This document shows, piece by piece, positions 8,373 through 17,748 of a DNA stretch of 64,000 nt. This DNA comes from Streptomyces rishiriensis. GTDB taxonomy: Bacteria; Actinomycetota; Actinomycetes; Streptomycetales; Streptomycetaceae. Both the position numbers and the translations under genes were made by a program. The stretch spans positions 8,184,001 through 8,248,000 of the forward strand of contig NZ_JAUSWV010000002.1 of the NCBI RefSeq assembly GCF_030815485.1. Reading direction: 5' to 3'. The first letter of the stretch is position 1. Each line of letters opens with the position of its first letter. The notes under the pieces were generated by a model that searched no databases, was not told the origin of the DNA, and saw nothing but the letters and a program-made list of their open reading frames with translations.

Positions 8373-9572
8373 CTACCGGGCGATCAGCCAGGACCGGCTG
8401 GTGGCGATGGCCTTGAGCTCTTCGGCCGTGATCAAGGGGGAGGCGCCGCTCTTCCGGGACGTCGGACTCGGAGCGTTGTAGGCGGAGACGGACATCCACA
8501 GCCCGTTGACCCGGAGCGCGTCGACCCGGAGCTGTACCACTCCCGGCTGCCGGCCCGGCAGTTGCCGGGTGCCGACCTTGGTGCCGTCGGCCAGTGTCTC
8601 GTTCCATGCCTCCTTGTCGCCGGCGGTCCGGGTGGCCTCGATGTAGGTCCGGGCGCGGCTCTTGGAGTCGACGACGACGACATGGCCCTCCGTTGCGGTG
8701 CCGCCCTCCGAATAGACGTGCAGGCGCTCGGGCAGCAGGTCCTTGAGCAGGGGCAGGATGTCGCCCGGCTCGGCCGTGGAACCCGGCTCGGCAGTGCCCA
8801 GGGAGTTGGGCTTCCCGTCGGCAAGGAACGAACCGTCGACGAACATCGCCAGATAGCGCAGCTTGCCCGGGTTCATGCGGGGGTTTCGGGTCAGCGGTTC
8901 CTCGGTGGCGTTGATCGGCGACGCCACGTTGTTGGTGGCGACCTCGATGAGGTACCCGCTCGGCGAGAGCATCGTGACCGCCCACTTCTTGATCCCGCCC
9001 GCCTTGCCCGCCTCGGTGTACCCCTTGACGGCCCGGTTGTCGGGCTGTGCCGTGCACTCCTCATAGGGAGAATCTCCTTCGGGCGGGCACGTGATCAGCT
9101 TCCTCAGGGAGTCCTCGGCCGGGTCGACCCGGCGCACCGAGAGCGTGACCCTCGCCGCGCTGAAGCCGTCCTCGAAGTCGATCGAGGCCGTCGCGGACCG
9201 GCTCGCCTCGGAACTGCCCTGCGCCTGGAGCTTCGGGTGCCCGACACCGATCCCGGAACGCTCCATGCCGTTCTGCAGGATGTTCTCCATCTCCTCGGCG
9301 GTGACCGCGAAGTTCCGGTAACCGCCGCCGGGTGCCGGTGTCGAGGGCGGGCCGCCGGCCTTGCCGTCACCGTCCCGCCCACCGCCCAGTTGGACACCGG
9401 CCGTCGCCACGAGGACGACGGCCAGGGCACTCCCGGCCACGGCGGAAGCGCGGCGACGGGCCAGCCTGCGGCGGCCGCGCGTCAGGCTGCCTTCCGCCAG
9501 GGAACGCCGGTCGGCGGTGAAGGTGCCCGCCGTGTCGCGGAGCACCTTCCCGAGCTCGTCTTCGAAGGGCAT
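8373..9572 (-). CDS. single-pass membrane protein linked to the SigE-family sigma factor
   Basis: 399 residues. The N-terminal about 45 residues are cytoplasmic and basic (EDELGKVLRDTAGTF...RGRRRLARRRAS). One transmembrane helix follows (AVAGSALAVVLVATAGVQL, about 46-64), then a large extracytoplasmic region. That region has four cysteines, including ITCPPEGDSPYEECTAQ. It sits 137 bp downstream of the sigma gene on the same strand. This architecture often follows SigE-family sigma genes in streptomycetes, but it lacks the HxxxCxxC zinc motif of classic ZAS anti-sigma factors. A sigma-regulating or sensing role is an inference from position. Confidence 0.8.
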   Translation of the reverse strand: MPFEDELGKVLRDTAGTFTADRRSLAEGSLTRGRRRLARRRASAVAGSALAVVLVATAGVQLGGGRDGDGKAGGPPSTPAPGGGYRNFAVTAEEMENILQNGMERSGIGVGHPKLQAQGSSEASRSATASIDFEDGFSAARVTLSVRRVDPAEDSLRKLITCPPEGDSPYEECTAQPDNRAVKGYTEAGKAGGIKKWAVTMLSPSGYLIEVATNNVASPINATEEPLTRNPRMNPGKLRYLAMFVDGSFLADGKPNSLGTAEPGSTAEPGDILPLLKDLLPERLHVYSEGGTATEGHVVVVDSKSRARTYIEATRTAGDKEAWNETLADGTKVGTRQLPGRQPGVVQLRVDALRVNGLWMSVSAYNAPSPTSRKSGASPLITAEELKAIATSRSWLIAR

Positions 9573-9709
9573 ACGGAACCACCAGTTCCTGTGTTTGTGC
9601 GGACGGGCGTGCGGATCGGTGAACGGGGCGGGCCCTCGTCGGCCCGGGTGTTCGTGACGAAGAGAACGAACGGCGGGGGAGTCCGGCCGGGGGCGTCAGG
9701 CCGGGACGG

Positions 9710-10237
9710 TCAGGCCGGTGTGATCAGTTCGGTGAGGCTGCCCCCGAGCCGTTCGCGGAGTTTCGCCAGCGCCCGGGTCGAGCGGGTGCGTACGGCCGCG
9801 GAGCTCACGTTCATCGAGTCGGCCGTCTCTTCCACGCTGCGGTCCTCCCAGTACCGCAGCACCACCACCGCCCGGTCCTTGGGCGGCAGTTCGCGCAGGG
9901 CCTGGAGCAGCGCGAGCCGCAGAGCCGGGTCTTCCGAGCTCCGGGGCATCGCGGTGTCCGGCAGATCTGCCAGGGGGCGCTCGGCCGCGGAGTACCGCCG
10001 ACGGTGTGTCAAAAACGTCCGTACGAGCACGGTATGGTCATACGCGGCAGGGTTGTCGATCCGGGACATCCGCCCCCACAAGGTGTACATCCGGCTGAGC
10101 GTCTCCTGCACCAGGTCCTCGGCGAGGTGGGTGTCCCCGCTGGTGAGCAGGCACGCGGAGCGGTGCAGATGCCCGGCACGTCCGGTGGCGAACTCCATGA
10201 ACTCATCTGTCCGGGACGATGTCCGGGACCTTCTCAT
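9710..10237 (-). CDS. SigE-family (ECF) RNA polymerase sigma factor
   Basis: 175 residues from ATG at 10237. I chose this over GTG at 10243 because GAGGGG then has proper spacing. Region 2 is seen as EFATGRAGHLHRSACLLTSGDTHLAEDLVQETLSRMYTLWGRM, and region 4 as ALLQALRELPPKDRAVVVLRYWEDRSVEETADSMNVSSAAVRTRSTRALAKLRERL. This is the SigE-type ECF subgroup typical of actinobacteria. It directs core polymerase to a small regulon, and the membrane protein just downstream is its probable partner. Confidence 0.92.
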   Translation of the reverse strand: MRRSRTSSRTDEFMEFATGRAGHLHRSACLLTSGDTHLAEDLVQETLSRMYTLWGRMSRIDNPAAYDHTVLVRTFLTHRRRYSAAERPLADLPDTAMPRSSEDPALRLALLQALRELPPKDRAVVVLRYWEDRSVEETADSMNVSSAAVRTRSTRALAKLRERLGGSLTELITPA

Positions 10238-10417
10238 TCCCACCCCTCGGCGCCTTTCCGTTGGCTACACCTCACAGACGCGGTGGGCCGGGGCAAATGT
10301 TTCAGATGAGTTCGGCGGGATCCGGGCGAGGCGACGTGATCGATCCCGGCGGCCCCTGTGTGGCGCTGATCCCCGCCCCGGAGATGCCGCGGTCCGCCCG
10401 TGCGTCCGCGGCGGCCG

Positions 10418-10681
10418 TCAGCGTGTCCGGCGGATCCGGATCGGTCCACGGGCCGTCGTCGGGTCGACGGGCTCTCCGGCCTGGGTGATCTCCACCAGAC
10501 CCGCCTGGGACAGGCGTTGTGCCGCGGCACGCGTGGGCTCCATCAGCCGTCGCCAGCCGTCGTCCGTACCGGGGTGGACCGACCGAGCCACCTCGGAGGG
10601 GCAGATCGAGACGTCCGGCCGCCGCCGTCCCAGGAGATCGAGGATGGCGCGCTCGAGCCTCTCGTCCTCGTCGGATGCCAT
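10418..10681 (-). CDS. DUF3253 domain protein
   Basis: 87 residues. It is a small winged-helix-like protein covering most of DUF3253: an N-terminal helix (LERAILDLLGRRRPDVSICPSEVARSV), then WRRLMEPTRAAAQRLSQAGLVEITQAG and a terminal GPIRIRR. The pattern resembles a nucleic-acid-binding fold, but no function is established. It lies 30 bp downstream of the anti-sigma-type ATPase gene on the same strand, so the two may be cotranscribed. Confidence 0.88.
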   Translation of the reverse strand: MASDEDERLERAILDLLGRRRPDVSICPSEVARSVHPGTDDGWRRLMEPTRAAAQRLSQAGLVEITQAGEPVDPTTARGPIRIRRTR

Positions 10682-10711
10682 GGCGTGACCTCCTCGCGGC
10701 GACCGGGCCTT

Positions 10712-11149
10712 TCACTCCGGGCCGGTCGCTCCGGGCGTGGCGGACGCGGGTGCCTGGAAGCAGGCGGTCACGCTCTTGCCGCGGGGGCAGGGATAGGCCT
10801 CCCACTTGTCGGCGAGGGCGTCGATCAGCAGCAGCCCGCGCCCTCCTGGCGCGCTGTGGCCCGGGTCGCGCTGTTCGGGCAGCCGGGGCGAGGCGTCATG
10901 CACGGTGACGTGCAAGCACTTCTCGTCCCAGGTGAGGATCAGCTGTGCCGCGCTGTGGGCGTGCACGTGGGCGTTGGTGACCAGCTCGGACACCGCCAGC
11001 ACGATCGAATCCACCAGGTCCGGTGCGCTCCGCGTCCAGCCGATCGAGGCCACATGCGCACGCGTCCACTCCCGGGCGACCTTCACCCCGCTGCTCACGG
11101 GCAGCGAACGCGCCCATCCCACGGCTTTCAACGGTGAGTCCTTCGCCAT
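10712..11149 (-). CDS. RsbW/SpoIIAB-type ATP-binding regulatory protein
   Basis: 145 residues with a stand-alone HATPase_c domain: the N box VLAVSELVTNAHVHAH (about 53-68), DASPRLPEQ, and the G box GGRGLLLIDALADKWE. Such proteins phosphorylate anti-anti-sigma partners or hold sigma factors, and streptomycetes have dozens. No anti-anti-sigma gene is adjacent. The window also has a SpoIIE-type phosphatase (39.9 kb) and a SigF-like sigma factor (36.9 kb), possible members of the same kind of network. The region 11150-11425 upstream holds no gene I can support. Confidence 0.9.
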   Translation of the reverse strand: MAKDSPLKAVGWARSLPVSSGVKVAREWTRAHVASIGWTRSAPDLVDSIVLAVSELVTNAHVHAHSAAQLILTWDEKCLHVTVHDASPRLPEQRDPGHSAPGGRGLLLIDALADKWEAYPCPRGKSVTACFQAPASATPGATGPE

Positions 11150-11425
11150 TCCGTCTCCTCGGGCCGACCAGCGGGTCCGTGTCCCGACTGCCCAGAAACC
11201 CCAGGCCCACGCCGGACGCGAGGAACCCGCACGGCGTGCGCGGGCGCATCCCGGTCCGGAAGGGAGGTCCGCAAGGCAGGCGGACGGTTTCCGGCAGCGC
11301 GCCCGTCGGCCGTCCCGTGGTGTCCGCTGCCGTCCATGGTGGGGACGGCGGCGACGGGAGAGGCGGCGGAGCGCCGGACGTGTACGGGGTCACGCTGGAT
11401 GCCCAGCTGGACAGGGCGTTCGAGG

Positions 11426-12001
11426 CTACGCGGGGCCCGGGGGGAGATGGACGGTCATGATCAGGTGGCAGGGTTCGGTGCCCGAGCCGCGGTAGGTGTG
11501 CGCGCGGTCGGCGTCGAAGGCGGCGGTCTGCCCGGCCTCGACGGGATGCGCGGCGCCGTCCACGACGAGCACCATTCGTCCGGCGGTGACGCTGACGGTC
11601 TCCACGACGCCGGCCTGGTGAGGGTGGCTGGGGTACTCCTCGCCGGGTTCCAGCGTCCATCGCCAGACCTCGGTGGCCGCGGGGCCGCCGGTGGTCAGCA
11701 TCAGCCGGGCCTCGCTACCGCGCTCACCCTTCCACAGGGGCATGACGGCGTCGGCGCTCACCACCCGGACGCGTTCTTCGGGGCTGCCTTCCATCAGTGC
11801 GGAGACGGAGACGCCGAGGGTGTCGGCGAGGCGGACCAGGGTGGCGAAGTTCGGGTTGCCCTGCGCCTTCTCCAGGGCGACCAGGGCGCCCTTGCTGACC
11901 TTGGCGCGTCGGCCGAGTTCGTCCAGCGACAGGCCGGCGCGGGTACGGGCCGCGCGGACGTTGTGCGAGAGCGTCCGCAGCGCCGCCTCGGTCTCGGCCA
12001 T
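11426..12001 (-). CDS. XRE-family regulator with C-terminal cupin domain
   Basis: 191 residues from ATG at 12001, with AAAGGG upstream. Residues about 10-65 are an XRE helix-turn-helix (LSHNVRAARTRAGLSLDELGRRAKVSKGALVALEKAQGNPNFATLVRLADTLGVS). Residues about 115-185 are a cupin (PGEEYPSHPHQAGVVETVSVTAGRMVLVVDG...GQTAAFDADRAHTYRG), which probably binds a small ligand. It is divergent from an EamA-type transporter, a common arrangement in Streptomyces in which the regulator controls the transporter. Here the transporter is only a remnant, so the regulator may have lost its target. Confidence 0.9.
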   Translation of the reverse strand: MAETEAALRTLSHNVRAARTRAGLSLDELGRRAKVSKGALVALEKAQGNPNFATLVRLADTLGVSVSALMEGSPEERVRVVSADAVMPLWKGERGSEARLMLTTGGPAATEVWRWTLEPGEEYPSHPHQAGVVETVSVTAGRMVLVVDGAAHPVEAGQTAAFDADRAHTYRGSGTEPCHLIMTVHLPPGPA

Positions 12002-12118
12002 CGCTACCACCCTTTCGGTCAGCGGATCAGCGCACTGCACCGTGCGGTCGTTCGGTTGACGACTTCCGGTCGGTGCGTTGTACGGTGTAGTCGTTCCATT
12101 GATAGTAAGGGATGTCCC

Positions 12119-12253
12119 GTGATCGCTCTGCTGCTGGCCCTGGGCAACTCCCTGGCCTACGGATGCGCCGACTTCCTCGGCGGCCTCGGCGCCAGGAAGG
12201 CCCACGTCCCGCGCACCGCCCGGCCGGTCCCAGGTGCTCGCAAGGAGCCCGGC
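12119..12253 (+). pseudogene. N-terminal fragment of an EamA/DMT transporter
   Basis: GTG at 12119, with AAGGG before it, opens VIALLLALGNSLAYGCADFL followed by GGLGARKAHV. This is the first transmembrane helix and loop of EamA transporters that pair with XRE-cupin regulators. After about 33 residues the similarity stops: the frame runs on into proline- and arginine-rich sequence with no further helices, whereas the family has ten helices in about 280 residues. In another frame a short segment reads DAALDAPTAAQQLRRLDRIG and ends at TGA 12341-12343, possibly the tail of a different lost gene. Deletion is the likely cause. Confidence 0.75.
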
Positions 12254-12332
12254 ATGTTCATCCCCCCGGGACGCCGCCCTGGACGCGCCCACCGCCGCAC
12301 AGCAGTTACGTCGCCTGGACCGCATCGGCACC

Positions 12333-12391
12333 TGGAAGCCGTGACCCCGCCACCCAGCCCACTTGGAAGCCGTGACCCCGCCACCCAGCCC
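12333..12391. repeat. 28-bp direct repeat (31-bp period) at the deletion scar
   Basis: Positions 12333-12360 and 12364-12391 are identical 28-bp copies separated by 3 bp, starting TGGAAGCCGTGACC. The repeat carries the stop codon of the short lost frame. It lies between the EamA fragment and the B3/4 gene and may mark the rearrangement. Confidence 0.8.
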
Positions 12392-12418
12392 CCTTCACCG
12401 GAACGGATCCCCCTCGCG

Positions 12419-13126
12419 ATGACCACCTTCCGCCTCGGCGCCGCCGTCGCCGACGCCTTCCCCGACACCCTCATCGCCGTCGTCATCGCCACCGGCCTGC
12501 GCGGCCGCGAAGCCTGGCCCGCCACCGCCGCCGTCCAGGAAGACCTGGAGCAGCGGCTCGCCGCCGGAACCTGGGCCCCCGCCGACGAGAGCGACCCGCG
12601 TATCGAGGCATGGCACAGCGCCTACCGCTCCTTCGGCACCAACCCCCGCCGCATCCGCCCCAGCGTCGATGCCCTCGGCCGCCGCCTGGCGAAGAAGGGC
12701 TCCCTGCCCCGGATCAACCCGGCCGTCGACTCCTACAACGCCGTCTCCGTCCGCCATGGCCTGCCGGCCGGAGCCTTCGACCTCGACCGCGTCACCGGCG
12801 ACGTCGAGATCCGCTACGCCGACGGCGGCGAGACCTTCACTCCGCTCGGCGAGCCCGACACCGCCGAGAACCCCAAGGCCGGGGAGATCATCTACACCGA
12901 CACCACCGACGTCCTCACCCGTCACTGGAACCACCGCGACGCCCACCGCACCCGCGTCACCGAAGACTCCACCCACGTCGCCTTCGTCCTCGAGACCCTG
13001 CACGCCACTCGCGACGGCCACCTTCTCAAGACCGCCGCCGGCGAACTGCGGGACCTGCTCACCGAGCACTCCACCCACAGCGCCGTCCGCCACCTCAGCC
13101 CCGCACACCCGCAGGTCACCCTCTGA
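12419..13126 (+). CDS. B3/4 domain protein (phenylalanyl-tRNA synthetase beta-like)
   Basis: 235 residues from ATG at 12419. The B3/4 (B3_4) fold shows as WHSAYRSFGTNPRRIRPSVDALGRRLAKKGSLPRINPAVDSYNAVSVRHGLPAGAFDLDRVTGDVEIRYADGGE, then EIIYTDTTDVLTRHWNHRDAHRTRVTEDS. Free-standing B3/4 proteins may edit or bind amino acids or small ligands; their function is unproven. The reading frame is open far upstream, but homology begins at this ATG. No strong ribosome site is seen, and the upstream neighbour is a rearranged transporter, so its original promoter may be lost. Confidence 0.88.
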   Translation: MTTFRLGAAVADAFPDTLIAVVIATGLRGREAWPATAAVQEDLEQRLAAGTWAPADESDPRIEAWHSAYRSFGTNPRRIRPSVDALGRRLAKKGSLPRINPAVDSYNAVSVRHGLPAGAFDLDRVTGDVEIRYADGGETFTPLGEPDTAENPKAGEIIYTDTTDVLTRHWNHRDAHRTRVTEDSTHVAFVLETLHATRDGHLLKTAAGELRDLLTEHSTHSAVRHLSPAHPQVTL

Positions 13127-13417
13127 CACCGCGCTGAGTCCGGGCCGAGCCCCGTGCTGACGCAAGCGGATCAGCACCCTTCTCCGGCTGCCGACGCCGA
13201 CGGGCCTGCTGGGTCCGCTTCGTTCCCCCCGCGGTGATACACGGCTGAGCAGCACAGCGGGGACGGCGCCGAGCTCACTCGGCGGCACCGCCCTCGGTGG
13301 CCTGGGAAAGGCAGCGGGTCACCGAGCTGCTTCAGCCGATCGCAGTCGACATCGCCCTGACTTCCCCTCAGGAAGCCGGCGACAGCCGACTACGTGAGCG
13401 CACCGGTAGCGAGGCCG

Positions 13418-15172
13418 TCACACGTCGGCCGCGTAGCGCAGACCGTGGCCGAAGGGGTAGAGCGGGTCGGTGCTCTCCTGGGGCACGTCGGGGCGTCCGG
13501 TTTCGACCTCGGCCATGGAGCGGGGGAGCTGGAACGGCAGCGAGCCCTCCGGCGCCGACCGGCCGAACAGCAGGTCGAGCAGGGCGCGGTCGCCGGTGCC
13601 GTACACGGCGAGCAGCGCCGCCGAGCGGTCGGCGATCTCGGGGATGACGGCCGGGCGTTCCAGATGGATCGCCACGACGGTGGGCACGGCGTCGAGCAGG
13701 CGGAGGATCTCCTTGAGGCGGTCCTCGGGGAAGTCGAGACGGCCGGCGTGGAAGAAGGACTCGAACAGACCGGGCCGGGGTTCGTACGGCGTGGTCAGGC
13801 GCAGCACCGCGAAGTCGGCGTCGGCGGGGTCGGCGACGACGTCGGCGTACTCGGCGGCCGTCGCCGGATCGACGCCCTCGACGTACAGACGTGGCCTGCC
13901 GGACAGGGGCAGCGGGCCGCTCTTGAGCAGGGTGGCCGAGCGGCGCTGGGCGACCTCCCCCGCGGCGTGGAAGTCGGCGCGGCCGACCGTCTCCTCGGCG
14001 GCGTCGGGATCGACGTAGCGCCGCTCGTCGAACAGGCCCAGGCGGAACTTCTCACCGAGCAGCCGGACCACGGAGGCGTCGAGCCGCGACTCCTCGAGCC
14101 GGCCCGTGCGCACCAGGTCCACGATCAGGTCGGAGCAGGACTCGCCGCCGACCTGGTCCGCGCCCGCGTGCAGGATCCTCAACAGCCGTTCGGCGGGGGA
14201 GAGGTCCTCCACGCCCCAGGCCCGGGCCAGGTGCGGTTCGCCCATGACCAGCTGGTCGGTGACGAGTCCCCAGTCGGTGCAGACGATGCCCTCGAAGCCC
14301 AGCGTTTCGCGCAGCAGGCCGGTGATGATGCCGCGGTTGAAGCCGAAGCCGACCTCCTCGTGCCCGGTTCCGACGGGCATGCCGTAGTACGGCATGACCT
14401 GGGTGGCGCCGGCGGCGATGGCGGCCTTGAAGGGCTGGAGGTGGTAGTCGAAGAGGCCGCCGGGGTAGATCTGCTCCTTGCCGTAGGGAAAGTGCGGGTC
14501 CTCGCCGTCCTTCTGCGGTCCGCCTCCGGGGAAGTGCTTGACCATCGCGGCGACGCTGTCGGCGCCGAGGCCGTCGCCCGGCCCCCTCAGTCCCTCGATG
14601 TAGGCGGCGACGAGTCGCGACGTCAGGTCGGCGTCCTCGCCGAACGTGCCCGAGCCGCGCGCCCAGCGGGGCTCGGTCGCCAGGTCGATCTGCGGGTGCA
14701 GGGCGACGCGCAGGCCGACGGCCAGGTACTCGCGGCGCACGGTGTCCGCGTACCGCCGTACGAGGTCGGCGTCGCCGACGGCGGCGAGGCCCAGCGACTC
14801 CGGCCACTGGGAGAACGGGCCGGCCAGCATCGCGGTGCCCGGGTTGTCGGTGAAGGCGTGGCGGGGGTCGGTGGAGAGGGTGACCGGAATGCCGAGACGC
14901 GTGTCGGCGGCCAGCTGCTGGAGATGGTTGTGCAGGTCGGCCATCTCGCGCGGACTACCGGCTCCGAGCAGGTTGAAGTGCGTCATCAGGCTCTCGGACA
15001 TCATCTGCTCGGCGGTGCGCCCGGCGGGTGCGGGCCGCTCGCCGATGCCGATGGCGTGGTGGAAGAGCAGCCCGGCCTTCTCGTCGACGGTCATGCGCGC
15101 CAGCAGGTCGTTCACGCGCTCGGCGACGCTGTTGCGGGGGTCCTGGTACGGGTGGGTCACTGCGTGCTCCAT
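13418..15172 (-). CDS. glycoside hydrolase family 3 protein
   Basis: 584 residues. The GH3 N-terminal barrel spans about 20-330: TRLGIPVTLSTDPRHAF, the KHFPGGGP motif (about 212-219), and GIVCTDWG with the probable nucleophile D300. The smaller C-terminal alpha/beta sandwich follows (about 375-550). GH3 enzymes remove terminal beta-linked sugars such as beta-glucosides or beta-xylosides. No signal peptide is seen, so it acts inside the cell. It lies 163 bp downstream of the rhamnosidase gene on the same strand; the pair suggests successive trimming of a plant glycoside. Confidence 0.92.
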   Translation of the reverse strand: MEHAVTHPYQDPRNSVAERVNDLLARMTVDEKAGLLFHHAIGIGERPAPAGRTAEQMMSESLMTHFNLLGAGSPREMADLHNHLQQLAADTRLGIPVTLSTDPRHAFTDNPGTAMLAGPFSQWPESLGLAAVGDADLVRRYADTVRREYLAVGLRVALHPQIDLATEPRWARGSGTFGEDADLTSRLVAAYIEGLRGPGDGLGADSVAAMVKHFPGGGPQKDGEDPHFPYGKEQIYPGGLFDYHLQPFKAAIAAGATQVMPYYGMPVGTGHEEVGFGFNRGIITGLLRETLGFEGIVCTDWGLVTDQLVMGEPHLARAWGVEDLSPAERLLRILHAGADQVGGESCSDLIVDLVRTGRLEESRLDASVVRLLGEKFRLGLFDERRYVDPDAAEETVGRADFHAAGEVAQRRSATLLKSGPLPLSGRPRLYVEGVDPATAAEYADVVADPADADFAVLRLTTPYEPRPGLFESFFHAGRLDFPEDRLKEILRLLDAVPTVVAIHLERPAVIPEIADRSAALLAVYGTGDRALLDLLFGRSAPEGSLPFQLPRSMAEVETGRPDVPQESTDPLYPFGHGLRYAADV

Positions 15173-15335
15173 GGGTGGGGGATCGCGGGTGGCGGAGGGG
15201 TGCCGGTCGGCGAAGGGCCGGGGTCGGCGGCCGGCCGAGGGCAGGTCGCGGAGTTCGGGGCGCGAAAGTCAGGGCGCGGAGCCCCCGATGAGGGCAGGAA
15301 CGCGAACGCGCCCTCCGCGCCCTTGCGGCCGTGGG

Positions 15336-17639
15336 TCACGTCTGCGGCTGCCGCCGGGGCAGCGGGGTGTGGAAGGTGTGCCGTCCGGGTCCCGCGGTCA
15401 CGGGTTCGGCGCCCGGCAGCTCGACGAGGGCGGAGGTGTCCGGGGGCACGAGCAGGTCCACCAGCAGCAGGCCGCCCTCGACGCGCCAGTCGGTCTCGGC
15501 CCTGCCGTACGGAGTCTCGTGGGCGGCGCGGGCCCAGGTGAGGCCACCGCCCGGCCGGGGACGGACCAGGAGCCGGCGGTAGCCGGGCTCGGCGGGCGCC
15601 AGACCGGCGACGGTGCGGTGCATCCAGTCGGCGACGGCTCCGAGCGCGTAGTGGTTGAACGAGGTCATCTCGCCGGCATTGACGCTGCCGTCGGGAAGCA
15701 TGCTGTCCCAGCGCTCCCAGACGGTCGTGGCGCCCATGTCGACCTGGTACAGCCAGGACGGGCAGGAGCGCTGCGTCAGCAGCCCGAAAGCGGTGTCCAC
15801 GTGACCGGTGTCGGTCAGCGCGTCGCACACCAGCGGGGTGCCGAGGAACCCCGTGCCGATGCGGTGCCCTCCCGCGGCCACGAGGTCCGCCAGCCGCCGT
15901 CCGGCCTCGGCGCGTTCGGCGTCGCCGTCCAGCAGCCGGAAGCACAGCGCGAGGGCGTACGCGGTCTGGGTCTCCTGCGCGAGCTGCCCGCCACCGGTGT
16001 GGAAACGGTCCCGGAAGGCGTCGCGGACCGAGTCGGCCAGTGCGTGGTAGTGCTCGGCGTCGTCCTTCTCCTCCAGCACCTGGGCGGTGCGGGCCAGCAG
16101 TCGGGCCGAGTGCGCGAAGTAGGCGGTGGCCACCAGGTCGGAGGAGGTCGTCGACCGTCCGGGGTCGTCGGCGGGCGCGGCCGGGTCCAGCCAATCGCCG
16201 AACTGGAAGCCCTCGCCCCAGACGCGGCCGTCTCCGGCGATGCGGTCGACCGCGTCGACCCAGCCGCGCATCGAGGCGTACTGGGCGCGCAGGACCTCGG
16301 TGTCGCCGTAGCGCTCGTACAGCACCCAGGGGACGATCACGGCCGCGTCGCACCATCCGGCCATCGGCGGATTGCCCGCCGGGATGGGGACGGGAGCGAT
16401 CACCGGGATGTCGGGAGTGAACACCGGCGGGACGCCCCGCTCGTCGTCGCCCTGGTCGGCGGCCAGATCGCGCAGCCAGGAGCGCAGGAAGGCGCGGACG
16501 TCGTACAGGAACGCCGCGGTGGGGGCGAAGACCTGCACGTCGCCGGTCCAGCCGAGCCGCTCGTCGCGCTGCGGACAGTCGGTGGGCACGTCGAGGAAGT
16601 TGCCGCGCATCCCCCGCACCACGTTCTCGTGCAGCCGGTTCAGCGAGGCGTCGGAGCAGGAGAACCAGCCGGTGGGGCGCAGGTCGCTGTGCAGGACCAC
16701 GGCGGTGAGGTCGGCCGGGTCCAGGTCTCCGGGCAGACCGTCGATCTCGGCGTAGCGGAAGCCGTGGAAGGTGAAACGGGGCTCCCACACCTCGCCGTCC
16801 GCGTCACCGCGCAGGGTGTAGCGGTCCGTCGCGGTGGCGTGCCGGAGCGGACGGGTGCACAGCTCGCCGTCCTCCAGGACCTCCGCGTGCCGCAGCGTGA
16901 CGGTTCGGCCCGCCTCGCCCCGGACACGGACACGCAGCCGGCCGACCAGGTTCCGGCCGAAGTCGACGAGGGTGCGGCCGGTGGGGGAGGAGGTGACGGC
17001 GACGGGGGCGACCGACTCGATGCGGCGCACCGGCGGGCTGTCGGCCTCGAAGAGCACGCGGGTGTCGAACGGCAGGAGTCGCACCGGCTCCCAGGCCGAG
17101 TCGTCGAAGCCGGGCCTGCTCCACCCGGCCTGCTCGCGCCGGGCGTCGTACTCCTCGCCCTCGTACAGCCCGGCCGCCGTCACGGGCCCGGGGCTCCAGC
17201 GCCAGTCCCCGTCCGTGGTGACGGTGTGCGCGGTCCCGTCGGTGTACTCGATGTGCAGCTCGGCGAGCAGGCCGGTGTCCTCGCCGTAGATGTTCCGGGT
17301 GCCGCCGTTGAAGCCGAGCAGCCCCCGGTACCAGCCGTCCGCCAGGTGCGCGCCCCAGGCGTTGGCCCCGTCGTGGACCAGGCCCGTGACGTCGAAGACC
17401 TGGTAGCGGTGGCGGTGGTGGTAGCTCGTCCAGCCGGGGGCGAGGACGTGGTCGCCCACCACGGCGCCGTTGAGTTCCAGCTCGTACACGCCGAGCGCGG
17501 TGACGGAGAGCCGGGCCGCCACGACCGTGCCCCGCACGGTGAACTCGCCGCGCAGCAGAGCGGCCGGGCGGACCGTGGTGGCGGACGGCTGCGCCGGTCG
17601 GGAGGGGGAGATGACGCGGGCGGTCCAGGGGTGGGGCAT
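15336..17639 (-). CDS. alpha-L-rhamnosidase (GH78)
   Basis: 767 residues from ATG at 17639, which has GAGGA at a 6-nt spacing; the longer frame to 17726 crosses the operator. N-terminal beta domains carry LELNGAVVGDHVLAPGWTSYHHRHRYQVFDVT and VDFGRNLVGRLRVRV. The (alpha/alpha)6 catalytic domain starts near residue 335 with NFLDVPTDCPQRDERLGWTGD, the signature of GH78, followed by WCDAAVIVPW and FNHYALGAVADWMH. The enzyme releases terminal L-rhamnose. It has no signal peptide. The promoter contains the palindrome that also fronts tetR and the MFS gene. Confidence 0.95.
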   Translation of the reverse strand: MPHPWTARVISPSRPAQPSATTVRPAALLRGEFTVRGTVVAARLSVTALGVYELELNGAVVGDHVLAPGWTSYHHRHRYQVFDVTGLVHDGANAWGAHLADGWYRGLLGFNGGTRNIYGEDTGLLAELHIEYTDGTAHTVTTDGDWRWSPGPVTAAGLYEGEEYDARREQAGWSRPGFDDSAWEPVRLLPFDTRVLFEADSPPVRRIESVAPVAVTSSPTGRTLVDFGRNLVGRLRVRVRGEAGRTVTLRHAEVLEDGELCTRPLRHATATDRYTLRGDADGEVWEPRFTFHGFRYAEIDGLPGDLDPADLTAVVLHSDLRPTGWFSCSDASLNRLHENVVRGMRGNFLDVPTDCPQRDERLGWTGDVQVFAPTAAFLYDVRAFLRSWLRDLAADQGDDERGVPPVFTPDIPVIAPVPIPAGNPPMAGWCDAAVIVPWVLYERYGDTEVLRAQYASMRGWVDAVDRIAGDGRVWGEGFQFGDWLDPAAPADDPGRSTTSSDLVATAYFAHSARLLARTAQVLEEKDDAEHYHALADSVRDAFRDRFHTGGGQLAQETQTAYALALCFRLLDGDAERAEAGRRLADLVAAGGHRIGTGFLGTPLVCDALTDTGHVDTAFGLLTQRSCPSWLYQVDMGATTVWERWDSMLPDGSVNAGEMTSFNHYALGAVADWMHRTVAGLAPAEPGYRRLLVRPRPGGGLTWARAAHETPYGRAETDWRVEGGLLLVDLLVPPDTSALVELPGAEPVTAGPGRHTFHTPLPRRQPQT

Positions 17640-17724
17640 GTCGAGTCCTCGGCGCCGCGGGGCGGGGTGTCGGGGGCGGGTGGGGTCGGTGGAACGCGGA
17701 TGAGCAGGCTCGATCATGCGCGCC

Positions 17725-17748
17725 AATACCTAGTGAACGCTAGGTGTT
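17725..17748. promoter_or_regulatory. TetR-type operator upstream of the GH78-GH3 operon
   Basis: AATACCTAGT-GAAC-GCTAGGTGTT is a 24-bp near-palindrome (8 of 10 arm positions pair) lying 86 bp before the GH78 start. It matches the operator at 18826-18849 at 18 of the 20 arm positions. The adjacent TetR protein is the obvious candidate ligand-responsive repressor. Confidence 0.75.
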
